Shown one piece after another: positions 34,401 to 42,727 of a stretch of 64,000 nucleotides of DNA. Positions within the stretch are counted from its first letter, which is position 1. Each line of letters starts with the position of its first letter. The position numbers and the translations under genes are program-made. The notes beneath the pieces are model-generated. The model had not been told where the DNA came from, did no database searches, and saw nothing but the letters and a program-made list of their open reading frames with translations. The stretch is taken from positions 62,001 through 126,000 of the forward strand of contig CANQDF010000001.1 of assembly GCA_947591605.1 (NCBI GenBank). The letters run 5' to 3'. The DNA comes from an uncultured Clostridia bacterium. Its GTDB lineage: Bacteria > Bacillota > Clostridia > Lachnospirales > CAG-274.

Positions 34401-35559
34401 TTCTTGGGGCGAGTTCCTGCAGGAATTCTTTAACGATGAGGCAGTTACCGTAAACAACTACGCTAACGGCGGCAGAAGCCTGCGTTCATTCCTCAACGAG
34501 GGTTCGCTCGACAAGATCGCTGCTACCATCAAGAAGGGCGACTACCTGTTTATACAGTTCGGTCACAACGACTGCGGCAACGAGGCTGAATACTATGCAG
34601 ACAGGTTTGTACCTCTTTTCTACCCCGAAAGCGCAAAGGTAGAGGAGAACTTCCCTACCGTGCTGCCCGAGGAAAGCCTTAAAAAGCCTACACCGGAGGC
34701 TCTTGCCGCTCAGAAGTACGGCGACAAGTGCTATACATGGGACTGCGGCGCTACATATAAGGGCTACCTCCAGTATTACATCAACGTTGCTCTTGAAAAG
34801 GGCGCTACACCCGTTATAGTAACTCCCGTATCAAGGCTGTACTATACAGACGGCAAGATAAGGACACATCACGATGCAGTGGGTACAAACTATGCGCCTA
34901 CGGCTCCGTTCGGCACAAGCAACGACGCTTATGTAAGGGCTTGCAGAGAGCTTTACGAGGAGAACAAGGCAAAGGGCAACAACGTGCTTTTGCTTGACAA
35001 CTTTGCCATTACCAAGGAGCTTTACGAGGACGCATATGCGGCATGCGGCTCCGAAAAAAACGGCAAGGATATAATGAACAGCGGCGAGAGCACACACAGC
35101 AACAAGACAGGCGGTATGATACAGGCAGGTCTTATGGCTAAGTGGATACAGGATGCCGACATATCATTGTCAAAGTATGTAAAGCAGCCCGAAAACGTTT
35201 ACGGTGAAAACCCCGACGGCGAGTATATCTTTACTGTAAAGAATTCCGTATTTACGGCTAAAAACAGCAGCTATGAGGTAAACGACTATTGGACAAAGCT
35301 CGGTCAGGAGATCTTTGATTCACTTTCGGGCGGAGAGGTAAAGCCTCCCGTTACGAGCGGTGCATCGGGCGATGCCGACAACAGCGGTATAATAACCTCA
35401 AATGACGCTGCTTTGGTATTCAAGTACGCTATGGAGGGAAATAACTCCGCAGATGTGCTTGCAAAGTGTGATGTAAACGGCGACGGAAAGCTGAATGCTT
35501 ACGATGCGTCACAGGTGCTTTCAAAAGCAATTAACGAAAATTATGAGTACGCTGCATAA
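31420..35559 (+). CDS. Secreted pectin methylesterase (CE8)-rhamnogalacturonan acetylesterase (CE12)-dockerin protein
   Basis: 1379-residue multi-enzyme for pectin de-esterification. Signal peptide (about 1-32, ending in AFAA), a beta-sandwich region (about 35-195), three carboxypeptidase-regulatory-like beta repeats (about 195-455, each beginning near VSG), a CE8 pectinesterase (about 466-820: SQDTLYTTN near 646 and TDFIFGTGD near 672 supply the catalytic Asp residues), an SGNH-type CE12 acetylesterase (about 967-1290: LAGDSTV with the Ser, FGHND with the Asn, STHSN with the His), and a type I dockerin with two Ca-binding repeats (DADNSGIITSNDA near 1318 and DVNGDGKLNAYDA near 1350). The dockerin implies binding to a cohesin scaffold. 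AAGGAGG precedes the ATG. Confidence 0.92.
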   Translation: MNKSKKHGYMRIIAALLSVIMLFGVMPLNAFAAETAGDWVIDGNQAAFGDTGFVFHAPAPITSSPYGDKVGVTSGTNGKASNGVVVTDGTSYADFTPKSDGTLTVYVGKAANTKTVTISRTGSDGTGTAVDTFIPDCTDESNKTNYDTGLKVTHDTQWAVAELEVESGYTYYITVTGSKMKCYGAEFVPYTKVSGAIKDKFNLGSYKIKFTDKESGIAKQAEVSGTNYSIYLKPGCSYSAALTDVKGYAFTSATRNVDVKAGADQTADLEVEETVTYTVSGALKGFAGDVPSDLKLTFIPEDTSNYDPVKVTIDSAKKSYSAELTASQKYTLTVEGACDYELTKDVIVNNEDGKAVTQDIEFAALPLHKVSGGFLGLTQIRGEYTKLGDVQPSAITFENVEDGYKYSGTTGKGTYSASLRDGAYLASITSDGYSTSTHVVVSGGDTTRDLLLKDESKKEVAYKDTLEVGADKEYKTVQSAVDAAAAMTRTDGQRVTIKVAPGTYREQVVISVPDITIAGSSKDDTKITWYYGIGYKYYSCVDSCYSPYADYDKFDKGNVVSYWAAAVIPQKTATGFRAENITFENSFNKYMTDEEMADGAEPNGIEAIAVARKETTDVEAKTSTERAAALVNYADKTEFENCAFIGSQDTLYTTNTSAHKAYYKNCYIEGQTDFIFGTGDVIFDGCEINFCGYSDTAAAGYLTANSSSVKDPAKLGYVFRGCYVSYNKDRKTTPGTYGRMWGDKATVTFINTQLEDPDMISADGWTTMGSNNPASMTTLTEYNTTYNGEKINTSGRVNKASVKDSLDLSAYEPEKALGWKPYYYDTDTAAVPEIAGNPSMTTTSDMNALSIGNRLYPTYTLNDECKDEDASMISWYSVETDYDKTSLDTILKKSTLLKTVSAVSDGSKEFQIPTECAGKYIMFVVTPITVSGKTGTPKYCIEDQRPIGDVWDDPSNPGSIAPGSGINIYLAGDSTVKDYSAKGMYNSGKARPEGSWGEFLQEFFNDEAVTVNNYANGGRSLRSFLNEGSLDKIAATIKKGDYLFIQFGHNDCGNEAEYYADRFVPLFYPESAKVEENFPTVLPEESLKKPTPEALAAQKYGDKCYTWDCGATYKGYLQYYINVALEKGATPVIVTPVSRLYYTDGKIRTHHDAVGTNYAPTAPFGTSNDAYVRACRELYEENKAKGNNVLLLDNFAITKELYEDAYAACGSEKNGKDIMNSGESTHSNKTGGMIQAGLMAKWIQDADISLSKYVKQPENVYGENPDGEYIFTVKNSVFTAKNSSYEVNDYWTKLGQEIFDSLSGGEVKPPVTSGASGDADNSGIITSNDAALVFKYAMEGNNSADVLAKCDVNGDGKLNAYDASQVLSKAINENYEYAA

Positions 35560-35588
35560 GCTTTAATGCCGTATATTTTTAGATGATG

Positions 35589-35622
35589 AATCCCCCCGAG
35601 CATAAGCCTCGGGGGGATTTTT
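35589..35622 (+). terminator. Terminator of CE8-CE12 gene
   Basis: AATCCCCCCGAG-cataagc-CTCGGGGGGATT is a perfect 12-bp stem followed by TTT. Confidence 0.85.
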
Positions 35623-35652
35623 AAGCAAATAAAGCAGACGGAAATACCGCCC

Positions 35653-35689
35653 AAAAAGGTTCTTTGTCAAAAATATTTGAAAATGAGCC
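35653..35689 (-). terminator. Outer terminator hairpin beside element copy D
   Basis: On the - strand AAGGCTCATTTTCAAA pairs with TTTGACAAAGAACCTT and is followed by TTTTT. It is a diverged copy of the hairpin at 35931-35970 on the other side of the element. Confidence 0.65.
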
Positions 35690-35690
35690 T

Positions 35691-35930
35691 TCAGATTATC
35701 AAAAAACTTAAAATTAGATTCAAAAAATGATTTTTAAAGAGTTTAAACTTGCAAAAGCACTTAAAGGTAATTTAAGCGCCGCAGGCTAAAATCCGCAGGA
35801 CGAGCTTTGCCCGTCCGAGGAAAAGAGGGAGTGTCGAGCGATAGCGAGGCGCGAATCTCTTTGTACTCTGTGAAAAAAATGCAGGAAATGCAAGCATTTC
35901 CTGCAAGCGTGTCGATTTTTTCGACACGCT
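35691..35930 (-). repeat. Dispersed structured element, copy D (full, 240 bp)
   Basis: Read on the - strand it matches 45021-45258 nearly throughout: TCGACACG hairpin end, GCAGGAAATG/CATTTCCTGC hairpin (35881-35904), the CGCTCGACACT block, GGACG/CGTCC hairpin, GCCTGCGGCGCTTAAATTACC and the TTTTTTGAxAATCTGA end. It lies directly behind the GGDEF gene at 35994, in sense orientation, between two copies of that gene's terminator hairpin. Confidence 0.88.
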
Positions 35931-35970
35931 AAAGGCTCCTTGTCAAATGTTTTTGACAAAGAGCCTTTTT
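35931..35970 (-). terminator. Inner terminator hairpin behind GGDEF gene
   Basis: AAAGGCTCTTTGTCAAA and TTTGACAAGGAGCCTTT (- strand) form the stem, 24 bases after the GGDEF stop. No T-run follows on the - strand; the element starts directly there. Confidence 0.65.
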
Positions 35971-35993
35971 AAAAGCATTGTATTTATATTATG

Positions 35994-37784
35994 TTATCGG
36001 TTTGTTTCCTCAATTATTTTATCGCCTATTGTCTTAAAGAGTATGCTGAGCATATTAAGCGTCATATCCGACCACTTTTCATATGCGCCCTTTCTGTAAG
36101 CAACGGCAAGGTGGGTTATATCGCCTTTATTTTTTATGGAGTATGCCACAAAGGAGAAGTATTCCGCCTTTTGCATATACTCATAAAAGTCGGGGTACGG
36201 CACCTTAAGGTTAATTGAGTCGCCGTAGGCAAATATATTTGTTTCCCTGAATACCGTTTTGAACTCGTCAAAGTGGCTGCAAATATTTTCCTCCTCGGTA
36301 TCAAGAGCCGGGTCGGAGTAATATATTGCCTTGCCCGAGGCTATCTCGTAGACTGCAAGCTCGTTTGCACCGAAGTATTTCAGCATATCCTTCAGCACGG
36401 GGTTTATAACGCTTGTCTTCCAGTCGCAGAGCCTTGTAACGGCGTCGGATACAAACTCCAGCCTTTGTATATCGGATAGGGCACGCTCCATTTTGATGGA
36501 GTTGTCGGCTGCCTTTATATCCTCAAGAGAGCCGTGCATTGACGGCGTGTAGATGATAAAACGGTTGCGGCCCTTTGTTTTTGCTATGTACAGACATCTG
36601 TCCGCAAGCTTGAAGAGGTCGTCATAGTTTTCGGCATCCTTTGGATAGCTTGCACAGCCTATGGAAGGCGTAAGACGGATATTGCCGAGCTTGCCCTTGT
36701 ATGCCCACTCTATCTGCGAGCGCAGAGAGCGCAGCACGGGTCTTAATGCGTCGAGGTCATCGCCTATGCCCTTTAAAACAATAAAAAATTCATCTCCGCC
36801 GACACGTCCTACAAAGCCTCGTTTGCCAACTACATCCTTTATGATGCGTGCAACGTTTAATATGACCTCATCGCCGAACATGTGACCGTAGGTATCGTTT
36901 ACCTCCTTGAAGTGGTCAAGGTCGAGCATAACGTAATTTATGGTCTGGGTTGCGTTGGTGAGCGCATCTATAGCCATTTCCTTTATAGCCGCCTTGTTGT
37001 AAAGGCCTGTCAGAGGGTCAAGGTTGGAGCGGTCGGAGTAGAGCTTTTCGGCCGTACCTATGGACTCCTCCTCCTCGGGCAGCACAACGCCCACTACATA
37101 TGATGCAGCGGAGGTGTTTTTGTCATACAGCACAGAGGTGCGTATGGTCATTGGCGACAGCTTTTTAAGCTTGGATGACACCTTCATGTTAAATACGCTG
37201 CTTATGTTGCTTGTGCCCTTCTTTATGGCGTCTACCAGCTTATGCACACCGGAGATGTGCATTTTGTCTATCATTGCATTTTCCACCATGGTGTTGTAAA
37301 GGACATCTATGGGTCCCTCAAAGGATACCTCGTCCCTCGTGTTCATTACCATGATGCGTCCTGTCTTCATATTATAGTCAAAAACGCTTACGGGGCTCAT
37401 GAGCTGCATAGCCATGGTGACCTTTTTATGCGCCTCGTTTAAGTTGTTGTATTTTTGTACCAGATAGACTATATCGTAAATACTGAGGTCATAAAACTTT
37501 TCCGGGTCTATCTCGTTTCGCTTTATAAATACTATTACGTTGGCGTACTGCTCGGTAAAGTTTTTGAGCCTTATCAAAACAAACTTTTCCTCGTTTTCAT
37601 GTACGTCATTTACGGTATCCACAAACAACTTTCTGTCGTCGGGGTGGATATGTGCCGTCAGCATGGACACTACCTTAACGCCCAGGTAGGAATAAATGCT
37701 TTCGTCTGCCAGGGAAAGACCGTAGCGGTCATCCATTATGGCAGTACCTATGATATGTTCGAGATCCTGCTGTTCCTGTTGCAT
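35994..37784 (-). CDS. Cytoplasmic diguanylate cyclase with flanking sensor regions (GGDEF)
   Basis: 596-residue GGDEF protein with no membrane helix. The N-terminal 255 residues look like PAS-type sensor sequence (FDYNMKTGRIMVMNTRDEVSF region), the GGDEF domain spans about 260-425 (LDPLTGLYNKAA, DLDHFKEVNDTYGHMFGDE, GRVGGDEFFIVL), and about 165 residues follow, GAF-like (VSDAVTRLCDWKTSVINPVL onward). The catalytic motif is intact; the RxxD inhibitory site is not seen. A domain behind GGDEF is less usual. The ATG at 37784 has AGAGAGG upstream; the TTG three bases earlier is not needed. Confidence 0.9.
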   Translation of the reverse strand: MQQEQQDLEHIIGTAIMDDRYGLSLADESIYSYLGVKVVSMLTAHIHPDDRKLFVDTVNDVHENEEKFVLIRLKNFTEQYANVIVFIKRNEIDPEKFYDLSIYDIVYLVQKYNNLNEAHKKVTMAMQLMSPVSVFDYNMKTGRIMVMNTRDEVSFEGPIDVLYNTMVENAMIDKMHISGVHKLVDAIKKGTSNISSVFNMKVSSKLKKLSPMTIRTSVLYDKNTSAASYVVGVVLPEEEESIGTAEKLYSDRSNLDPLTGLYNKAAIKEMAIDALTNATQTINYVMLDLDHFKEVNDTYGHMFGDEVILNVARIIKDVVGKRGFVGRVGGDEFFIVLKGIGDDLDALRPVLRSLRSQIEWAYKGKLGNIRLTPSIGCASYPKDAENYDDLFKLADRCLYIAKTKGRNRFIIYTPSMHGSLEDIKAADNSIKMERALSDIQRLEFVSDAVTRLCDWKTSVINPVLKDMLKYFGANELAVYEIASGKAIYYSDPALDTEEENICSHFDEFKTVFRETNIFAYGDSINLKVPYPDFYEYMQKAEYFSFVAYSIKNKGDITHLAVAYRKGAYEKWSDMTLNMLSILFKTIGDKIIEETNR

Positions 37785-37934
37785 CAAAACACCTCTCTTT
37801 TTGGTTTAACCGAATGGTCAAATACTGATTTAATTATATACAAAACTGCGCAAAAATGCAATATGCAACCGTTACAAAAATAAAATTTGTACTCTTTGTC
37901 CAAATATGCACCGCAGCGCATATGTAAAAGCAAA

Positions 37935-38741
37935 TTATTTTTTAAGCTGTGCGTCCTTTATAATGCTTGCGGTCACCGCATTTATCACAGCCGCCTCAAA
38001 GCCCTCGTTTTTAAGGGTGCATACCCCCTCTATGGTAGTACCGCCGGGTGAGCACACCGCATCGCAGAGCATCTCGGGGTGAGTGCCGCTCTCCAAAACA
38101 TTTTTGGCGCTGCCCATAACTGCCCCCGCAGCGATCTCCAGCGCTGCCTTTTTGCTCATTCCTGCTTTGAGAGCGCCCTCTGCAAGGGCGTTTATAAACA
38201 TGTATACATAGGCGGGCGAGCAGCCTGCTATCGCCGTAAATACGGCAAAGAGCTTTTCCTCAACGGGTACTGCCGAGCCTATGGCGCAAAGCATATCCTT
38301 TACACGCTCCACGTCCTCGGCTGCGGCGTTTGCTCCTGCGCAGTATGCCGTTACCGACATCCCCACAAGAGCGTTTACGTTGGGCATTATGCGTATTACT
38401 CTTACGCCCTTTACATCCGCCATATCCTCTATATCCTCTGTGGATATGCCCGCAGCCATGGACACCAAAAGAGGTGAGTGCGATTTTACCGCAGAGCGTA
38501 TTTCGCTAATAACATCTTTGAGCATGGCGGGCTTTACCGCAAGAAATACGACATCGCATTTTTCCGCAGCGGCTTTGCCGCTTTCAAGCGCATTTACGCC
38601 GTACTGCTCCGCCTGTGCCGCAAGAGCCTCCTTATTTCGCCTTGTAATGTAAATATCTTCTTTTTGTACTCTGCCGCTTTTTATAAGCCCGCCGAAGATG
38701 GCAGAGCCCATATTGCCTGCTCCTATAAAGCCTATTTTCAT
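37935..38741 (-). CDS. proC: Pyrroline-5-carboxylate reductase
   Basis: Last step of proline synthesis: reduces pyrroline-5-carboxylate with NAD(P)H. The 268-residue protein has the N-terminal Rossmann motif FIGAGNMGSAIFGGL, the central VRIMPNVNALVG block and the C-terminal family signature CSPGGTTIEGVCTLKNEGFEAAV. It starts 16 bases behind nadC, so it is read from the nadB-nadC operon, an unusual but plausible grouping. Confidence 0.95.
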   Translation of the reverse strand: MKIGFIGAGNMGSAIFGGLIKSGRVQKEDIYITRRNKEALAAQAEQYGVNALESGKAAAEKCDVVFLAVKPAMLKDVISEIRSAVKSHSPLLVSMAAGISTEDIEDMADVKGVRVIRIMPNVNALVGMSVTAYCAGANAAAEDVERVKDMLCAIGSAVPVEEKLFAVFTAIAGCSPAYVYMFINALAEGALKAGMSKKAALEIAAGAVMGSAKNVLESGTHPEMLCDAVCSPGGTTIEGVCTLKNEGFEAAVINAVTASIIKDAQLKK

Positions 38742-38757
38742 GTTTTTTGCCTCCGTT

Positions 38758-39606
38758 TTATCCTTTTGCGCTTTCGGTGCTGTTAAAGCTTATATCAAGC
38801 GGTTTAACGCCGTTTGTGAGTGCCCCTACGGATATGTAGTTTACGCCGCAGCCCTTGAATGCGGCTATGGTATCAAGCCTTATGCCGCCCGACGCCTCGG
38901 TTATTATGCTCTCGGGCACAAGCTTTTGCAGCTGTTTTATCCGGAACGGTGAGCGGTTGTCAAACATAATTACATCAACGCCTGCTTCCACAGCCTGCAT
39001 TACCTGCTCCTCGGTTTCGGTTTCGACCTCTATTTTTACCATATGCCCCAGCTTTTGCCTTACAAGCGATACTGCCCTGTCTATGCCGCCTGCAAAGGCA
39101 ATGTGGTTATCCTTGAGCATAACGCCGTCGTATAACGCATAGCGGTGGTTGTAGCCGCCGCCGCAGGTAACGGCATATTTTTCAAATATCCTTAAGCCGG
39201 GGTAGGTCTTTCTTGTATCGCATATCCTTATGGTGGGGTCGTCAAGCTCCTGTATATATTCGGCTGTGAGGGTGGAAACGCCGCTCATAAGCTGCATAAG
39301 GTTGAGTATTACCCTTTCGCAGGAGAGCAGTGTGGATACCCTGCCGAATACCTCGGCTATATCCTCGCCTTTCCTTACACGCTGACCCTCTCTTTTGTAG
39401 GGGGTAACAACAACGCTGTCGTCGCCGTATGCCTCGTAGGTAAGGGAAATCATATCTATGCCGCATACCACGCCGCTTTCCTTTGCGGTAAAGACGCCTC
39501 TGCCCATGCGCCTTTCACCGAATACAAGGTCGGTGGAAAGGTCGCCGCTGCCGACATCCTCCAGCAAAAATTGTTCTATCCTTTTTTTAGCGTCAAGTCT
39601 GTTCAT
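38758..39606 (-). CDS. nadC: Nicotinate-nucleotide pyrophosphorylase (quinolinate phosphoribosyltransferase)
   Basis: Converts quinolinate and PRPP to nicotinate mononucleotide in NAD synthesis. 282 residues with EDVGSGDLSTDLVF near the N-terminus, the LNLMQLMSGVSTLTAEY helix, RICDTRKTYPGLRIFEKYAV, the GGGYNHRYALYDGVMLKDNH block and the C-terminal EASGGIRLDTI phosphate loop. It lies 14 bases after nadB and before proC. An AGAGAGG site precedes the ATG. Confidence 0.95.
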   Translation of the reverse strand: MNRLDAKKRIEQFLLEDVGSGDLSTDLVFGERRMGRGVFTAKESGVVCGIDMISLTYEAYGDDSVVVTPYKREGQRVRKGEDIAEVFGRVSTLLSCERVILNLMQLMSGVSTLTAEYIQELDDPTIRICDTRKTYPGLRIFEKYAVTCGGGYNHRYALYDGVMLKDNHIAFAGGIDRAVSLVRQKLGHMVKIEVETETEEQVMQAVEAGVDVIMFDNRSPFRIKQLQKLVPESIITEASGGIRLDTIAAFKGCGVNYISVGALTNGVKPLDISFNSTESAKG

Positions 39607-39620
39607 AAAAACCTCTCTTT

Positions 39621-41102
39621 TCAGTCAACTATATAGTGTGCTCCTATGCTCTCCCTGCGTTCCGCAGCAGACCTTGCTATAAGCAGACCCGTTGTGAGCA
39701 TATTGTATATTTCTATCTCCTCATTGGTAAGAGCGGTATAGTCTGCGTTTACACAGCCCTCCGGGGGCATAAAGCCCTCAAACCATTCAATCACGCTTTG
39801 GATCTCGCTCCTGTGGCGCACAATACCCACAAACTCCATCATTTTGCGGCGTATCTCCGCCTTTGAAGGAAATGCTGCCGCATTTACCTTTACCTTGGAT
39901 AACTCGGGCTCCGTTTCCCTTATCTCGGAGGGGTGATCGATTATGTGATCGGCTGTAAGCCTGCCGAACACCAGACCCTCCAAAAGAGAGTTGCTTGCCA
40001 GCCTGTTTGCGCCGTGTACGCCCGTGCAGGCTGCCTCGCCTATGGCAAAAAGGGAGTCTATATTTGTTCTGCCGTCGCTTGCTGCGGTTATGCCGCCCAT
40101 ATGGAAGTGCGCTCCCGGTGCAACGGGTATAAGATTTTTTGCAAGGTCTATGCCGTGTTCTTTACATATGCCGCTGACCGTGGGGAAGTCCTCCTCAAAA
40201 TTTTTTATGGGCGATATATCCAGATATATTTTTTCGCCCTTAAGGTAGTGAGCGTATACCTCTCTTGCCACAACGTCACGGGGAGCAAGCTCCGCCATGG
40301 GGTGTACGCCGAGCATTATACGCTTGTTATCCTCGTTTACAAGCAGGGCGCCCTCTCCCCTTACCGCCTCGGACACAAGACCGTAGGCAGTGCCGTCTAT
40401 TGTGAGCATGGTGGGATGGAACTGTACAAACTCAAGGTTTTTAAGCTTGGCGCCTGCTCTGTGGGCAAGCGCTATGGAATCGCCCGTTATGCTTTTGTCG
40501 TTTGTGGTTGCGGGATAGAGCTGACCTATGCCGCCCGAAGCTATAATGGTGCTGCCTGCCGCATAAATATTGGTATTGCCTTTTATATCCCTTGTTACTG
40601 CACCGAAGCAGCGGCCGTCCTTTACGATAAGCTCCAGTGCAGGCTCGTTTTCCTTTATGGTTATGTATTCGCTGTCGGAGGTATTTTTTAAAAGCTGTTC
40701 TATCACCTTGGAGCCCGTGCTGTCGCCGCCTGCGTGTATAACACGGTTAAGGCTGTGCGCAGCCTCCCTGCCGAATAGCAGCTCTCCCCTGCGGTTGCGG
40801 TCAAAGTGCATGCCCGCAGCCATAAAGTCTATAAGCACAGAGGGCGCAAGGCTTACAAGCCTTTCCACAGCCTTTTCGTTGTTAAGATAGCAGCCTGCAC
40901 GCAGGGTATCCTTGTAATGCAGGCGCCAGTCGTCCTCCTGCGCCAGTGCAACGGATATGCCGCCCTGAGCAAGTGCGGAGTTGCTGTCTGTCCTCATGCG
41001 CTTTGTGACTATGGTAACGCCTGTCTTATATTTTGCAAGCTCGGCTGCCGCACTCAATGCTGCTATGCCCGAGCCTATTATGAGCACGTCTGTTTTTATC
41101 AT
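39621..41102 (-). CDS. nadB: L-aspartate oxidase
   Basis: FAD enzyme oxidising aspartate to iminoaspartate, the first step of NAD synthesis. 493 residues: GSGIAALSAAAELAKY FAD motif (residues 9-24), SNSALAQGGISVAL, the HAGGDSTGSKV block, QFHPTMLTIDG, RGEGALLVN, and HMGGITAASDGRTNIDSLFAIGEAACTGVHGANRLASNSLLEG. nadA (quinolinate synthase), normally beside nadB and nadC, is missing here and must be elsewhere if the pathway works. GGAGG precedes the ATG. Confidence 0.94.
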   Translation of the reverse strand: MIKTDVLIIGSGIAALSAAAELAKYKTGVTIVTKRMRTDSNSALAQGGISVALAQEDDWRLHYKDTLRAGCYLNNEKAVERLVSLAPSVLIDFMAAGMHFDRNRRGELLFGREAAHSLNRVIHAGGDSTGSKVIEQLLKNTSDSEYITIKENEPALELIVKDGRCFGAVTRDIKGNTNIYAAGSTIIASGGIGQLYPATTNDKSITGDSIALAHRAGAKLKNLEFVQFHPTMLTIDGTAYGLVSEAVRGEGALLVNEDNKRIMLGVHPMAELAPRDVVAREVYAHYLKGEKIYLDISPIKNFEEDFPTVSGICKEHGIDLAKNLIPVAPGAHFHMGGITAASDGRTNIDSLFAIGEAACTGVHGANRLASNSLLEGLVFGRLTADHIIDHPSEIRETEPELSKVKVNAAAFPSKAEIRRKMMEFVGIVRHRSEIQSVIEWFEGFMPPEGCVNADYTALTNEEIEIYNMLTTGLLIARSAAERRESIGAHYIVD

Positions 41103-41144
41103 AACGGCTTCCTCCGTAGATCATATATTTAAGGTACTGCTGCA

Positions 41145-41612
41145 TTATTTATACTTATCGGGTATATCGTAGCCGTATTCCTCAAGCTTTTTGACATATT
41201 CCTTATTTTGCAGCCTTTTTTCGGATTCCTCCAGATGCTTTGCATTGTCCTTTTCCCCCAAGCCAAGCTTTGTGCAGATAAACAGGACAAGGCAGACAAG
41301 GCTGGCAAATGCGCACAGCACAAGACAGCCGACCAGCTTTGTGGGGTAGCCGCCCATGAAATTTATCATGAATACGAGTAAAACGGCGCACACCGTAGTA
41401 AATGCCAAAAACAGCCCAAAGCCCTTAAGGTATAACACAGGGTCGGTGCTGCGTGTGTCAAAGCCCTCTACGGCTACCTCACGAAACCTTTTGTCAATAA
41501 ATTCACTGCCGCATTTAGGACAGCTTTTTATGGGGCTGCCGTATGCCCATGCGTTGCATTTTTCCCTTATTTTAGCCCCGCACTTGGGACATTGCATATC
41601 CACAAAACCCAT
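41145..41612 (-). CDS. Zinc-ribbon membrane protein, unknown function
   Basis: 155 residues. Residues 1-40 hold two CPKCG knuckles (CPKCGAKI and CPKCGSEF), a zinc ribbon; two membrane helices follow (about 60-82 and 93-113), then a charged tail with EKDNAKHLEESEKRLQNKEY. No specific family recognised. It lies 42 bases upstream of nadB on the same strand and may be the first gene of that operon. Confidence 0.75.
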   Translation of the reverse strand: MGFVDMQCPKCGAKIREKCNAWAYGSPIKSCPKCGSEFIDKRFREVAVEGFDTRSTDPVLYLKGFGLFLAFTTVCAVLLVFMINFMGGYPTKLVGCLVLCAFASLVCLVLFICTKLGLGEKDNAKHLEESEKRLQNKEYVKKLEEYGYDIPDKYK

Positions 41613-41810
41613 ACTTTTATCCTCCCAAAGTCAAATTTTTTGTTGTTAACCTTATTTTGCCACAAACCGTGTACAATTTCAAGCTATATATACCAAAAAC
41701 GGTAAATATATTAAGGGCTGTCAAAAACATATTAACATATTTATTATACAACAGCCGCAGCCCGATTTCAAGTGCGGCGGCGGTGAGGACGGGCGTTTTG
41801 CAAATTTTGT

Positions 41811-41839
41811 TTGCAAGGTCGTATCTAATATAGTATAAT
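41811..41839 (+). promoter_or_regulatory. Sigma-A promoter for uppP
   Basis: TTGCAA (41811-41816), 17-base spacer, TATAAT (41834-41839), 42 bases before the uppP start. Confidence 0.7.
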
Positions 41840-41880
41840 TGTTGATATAATAAATAATAAAAACAAAACGGGAGGCAGAT

Positions 41881-42702
41881 ATGGCTTTTGCAGAGATATT
41901 TAAGGCGATAATAATAGGTATAGTGGAGGGCATAACCGAGTGGCTGCCCATAAGCAGTACGGGACATATGATACTTGTGGAGGAGTTTATCAGGCTTAAT
42001 ATGAGCGATGACTTCACGGAGATGTTCAATGTGGTGATACAGCTCGGTGCGGTAATGGCGGTGGCAGTGATATATTTTTCAAAGCTGAACCCCTTTGACA
42101 GGCGCAAAACCAAAAGGGAAAGGGCAGATACCTTTCAGCTGTGGTACAAGGTGATAATAGCCTGTCTGCCTGCCGCCGTAATAGGGCTTTTGCTTGACGA
42201 CTGGCTTGACGAGCACTTTTACAACTCCACCGTGGTGGCGGCTATGCTCATAATATACGGTGTGCTGTTCATAGCAGTGGAAATGCACAACAAAGGCAGG
42301 CAGCCCAAGGTAACGGATCTTAACAGGCTCACATACAAAACGGCGTTTGCAATAGGGCTTTTTCAGCTGCTTTCGCTCATACCGGGCACATCACGATCGG
42401 GTGCCACCATACTGGGTGCCTTGCTGCTTGGCACATCACGGTTTGTGGCTGCGGAGTTTACCTTCTTTCTGGCGATACCGGTTATGTTTGGCGCAAGCCT
42501 GCTGAAAATAGTAAAATTCGGTTTTGACTTCAGCTCTGTTGAGGCTGCTGTGCTGCTTACGGGTATGGCAGTGGCATTTGCGGTGTCGATAGCGGCAATA
42601 AAGTTTCTTATCGGTTACATAAAAAACAACAGCTTTACGGCATTCGGTATATACAGGATAGTGCTTGGTGTGCTGGTTTTGGCATATTTTATGCTTTCCT
42701 GA
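41881..42702 (+). CDS. uppP: Undecaprenyl-diphosphatase (BacA type)
   Basis: Membrane enzyme that recycles the undecaprenyl carrier for cell-wall synthesis; overexpression gives bacitracin resistance. 273 residues, about eight helices. Both family signatures are present: [20 protein letters not shown] (near residue 16) and [17 protein letters not shown] (near residue 168). GGGAGG precedes the ATG. The TPR protein gene starts 25 bases after its stop. Confidence 0.95.
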   Translation: MAFAEIFKAIIIGIVEGITEWLPISSTGHMILVEEFIRLNMSDDFTEMFNVVIQLGAVMAVAVIYFSKLNPFDRRKTKRERADTFQLWYKVIIACLPAAVIGLLLDDWLDEHFYNSTVVAAMLIIYGVLFIAVEMHNKGRQPKVTDLNRLTYKTAFAIGLFQLLSLIPGTSRSGATILGALLLGTSRFVAAEFTFFLAIPVMFGASLLKIVKFGFDFSSVEAAVLLTGMAVAFAVSIAAIKFLIGYIKNNSFTAFGIYRIVLGVLVLAYFMLS

Positions 42703-42727
42703 GGGGATAATACATAGGAGGACGGAT

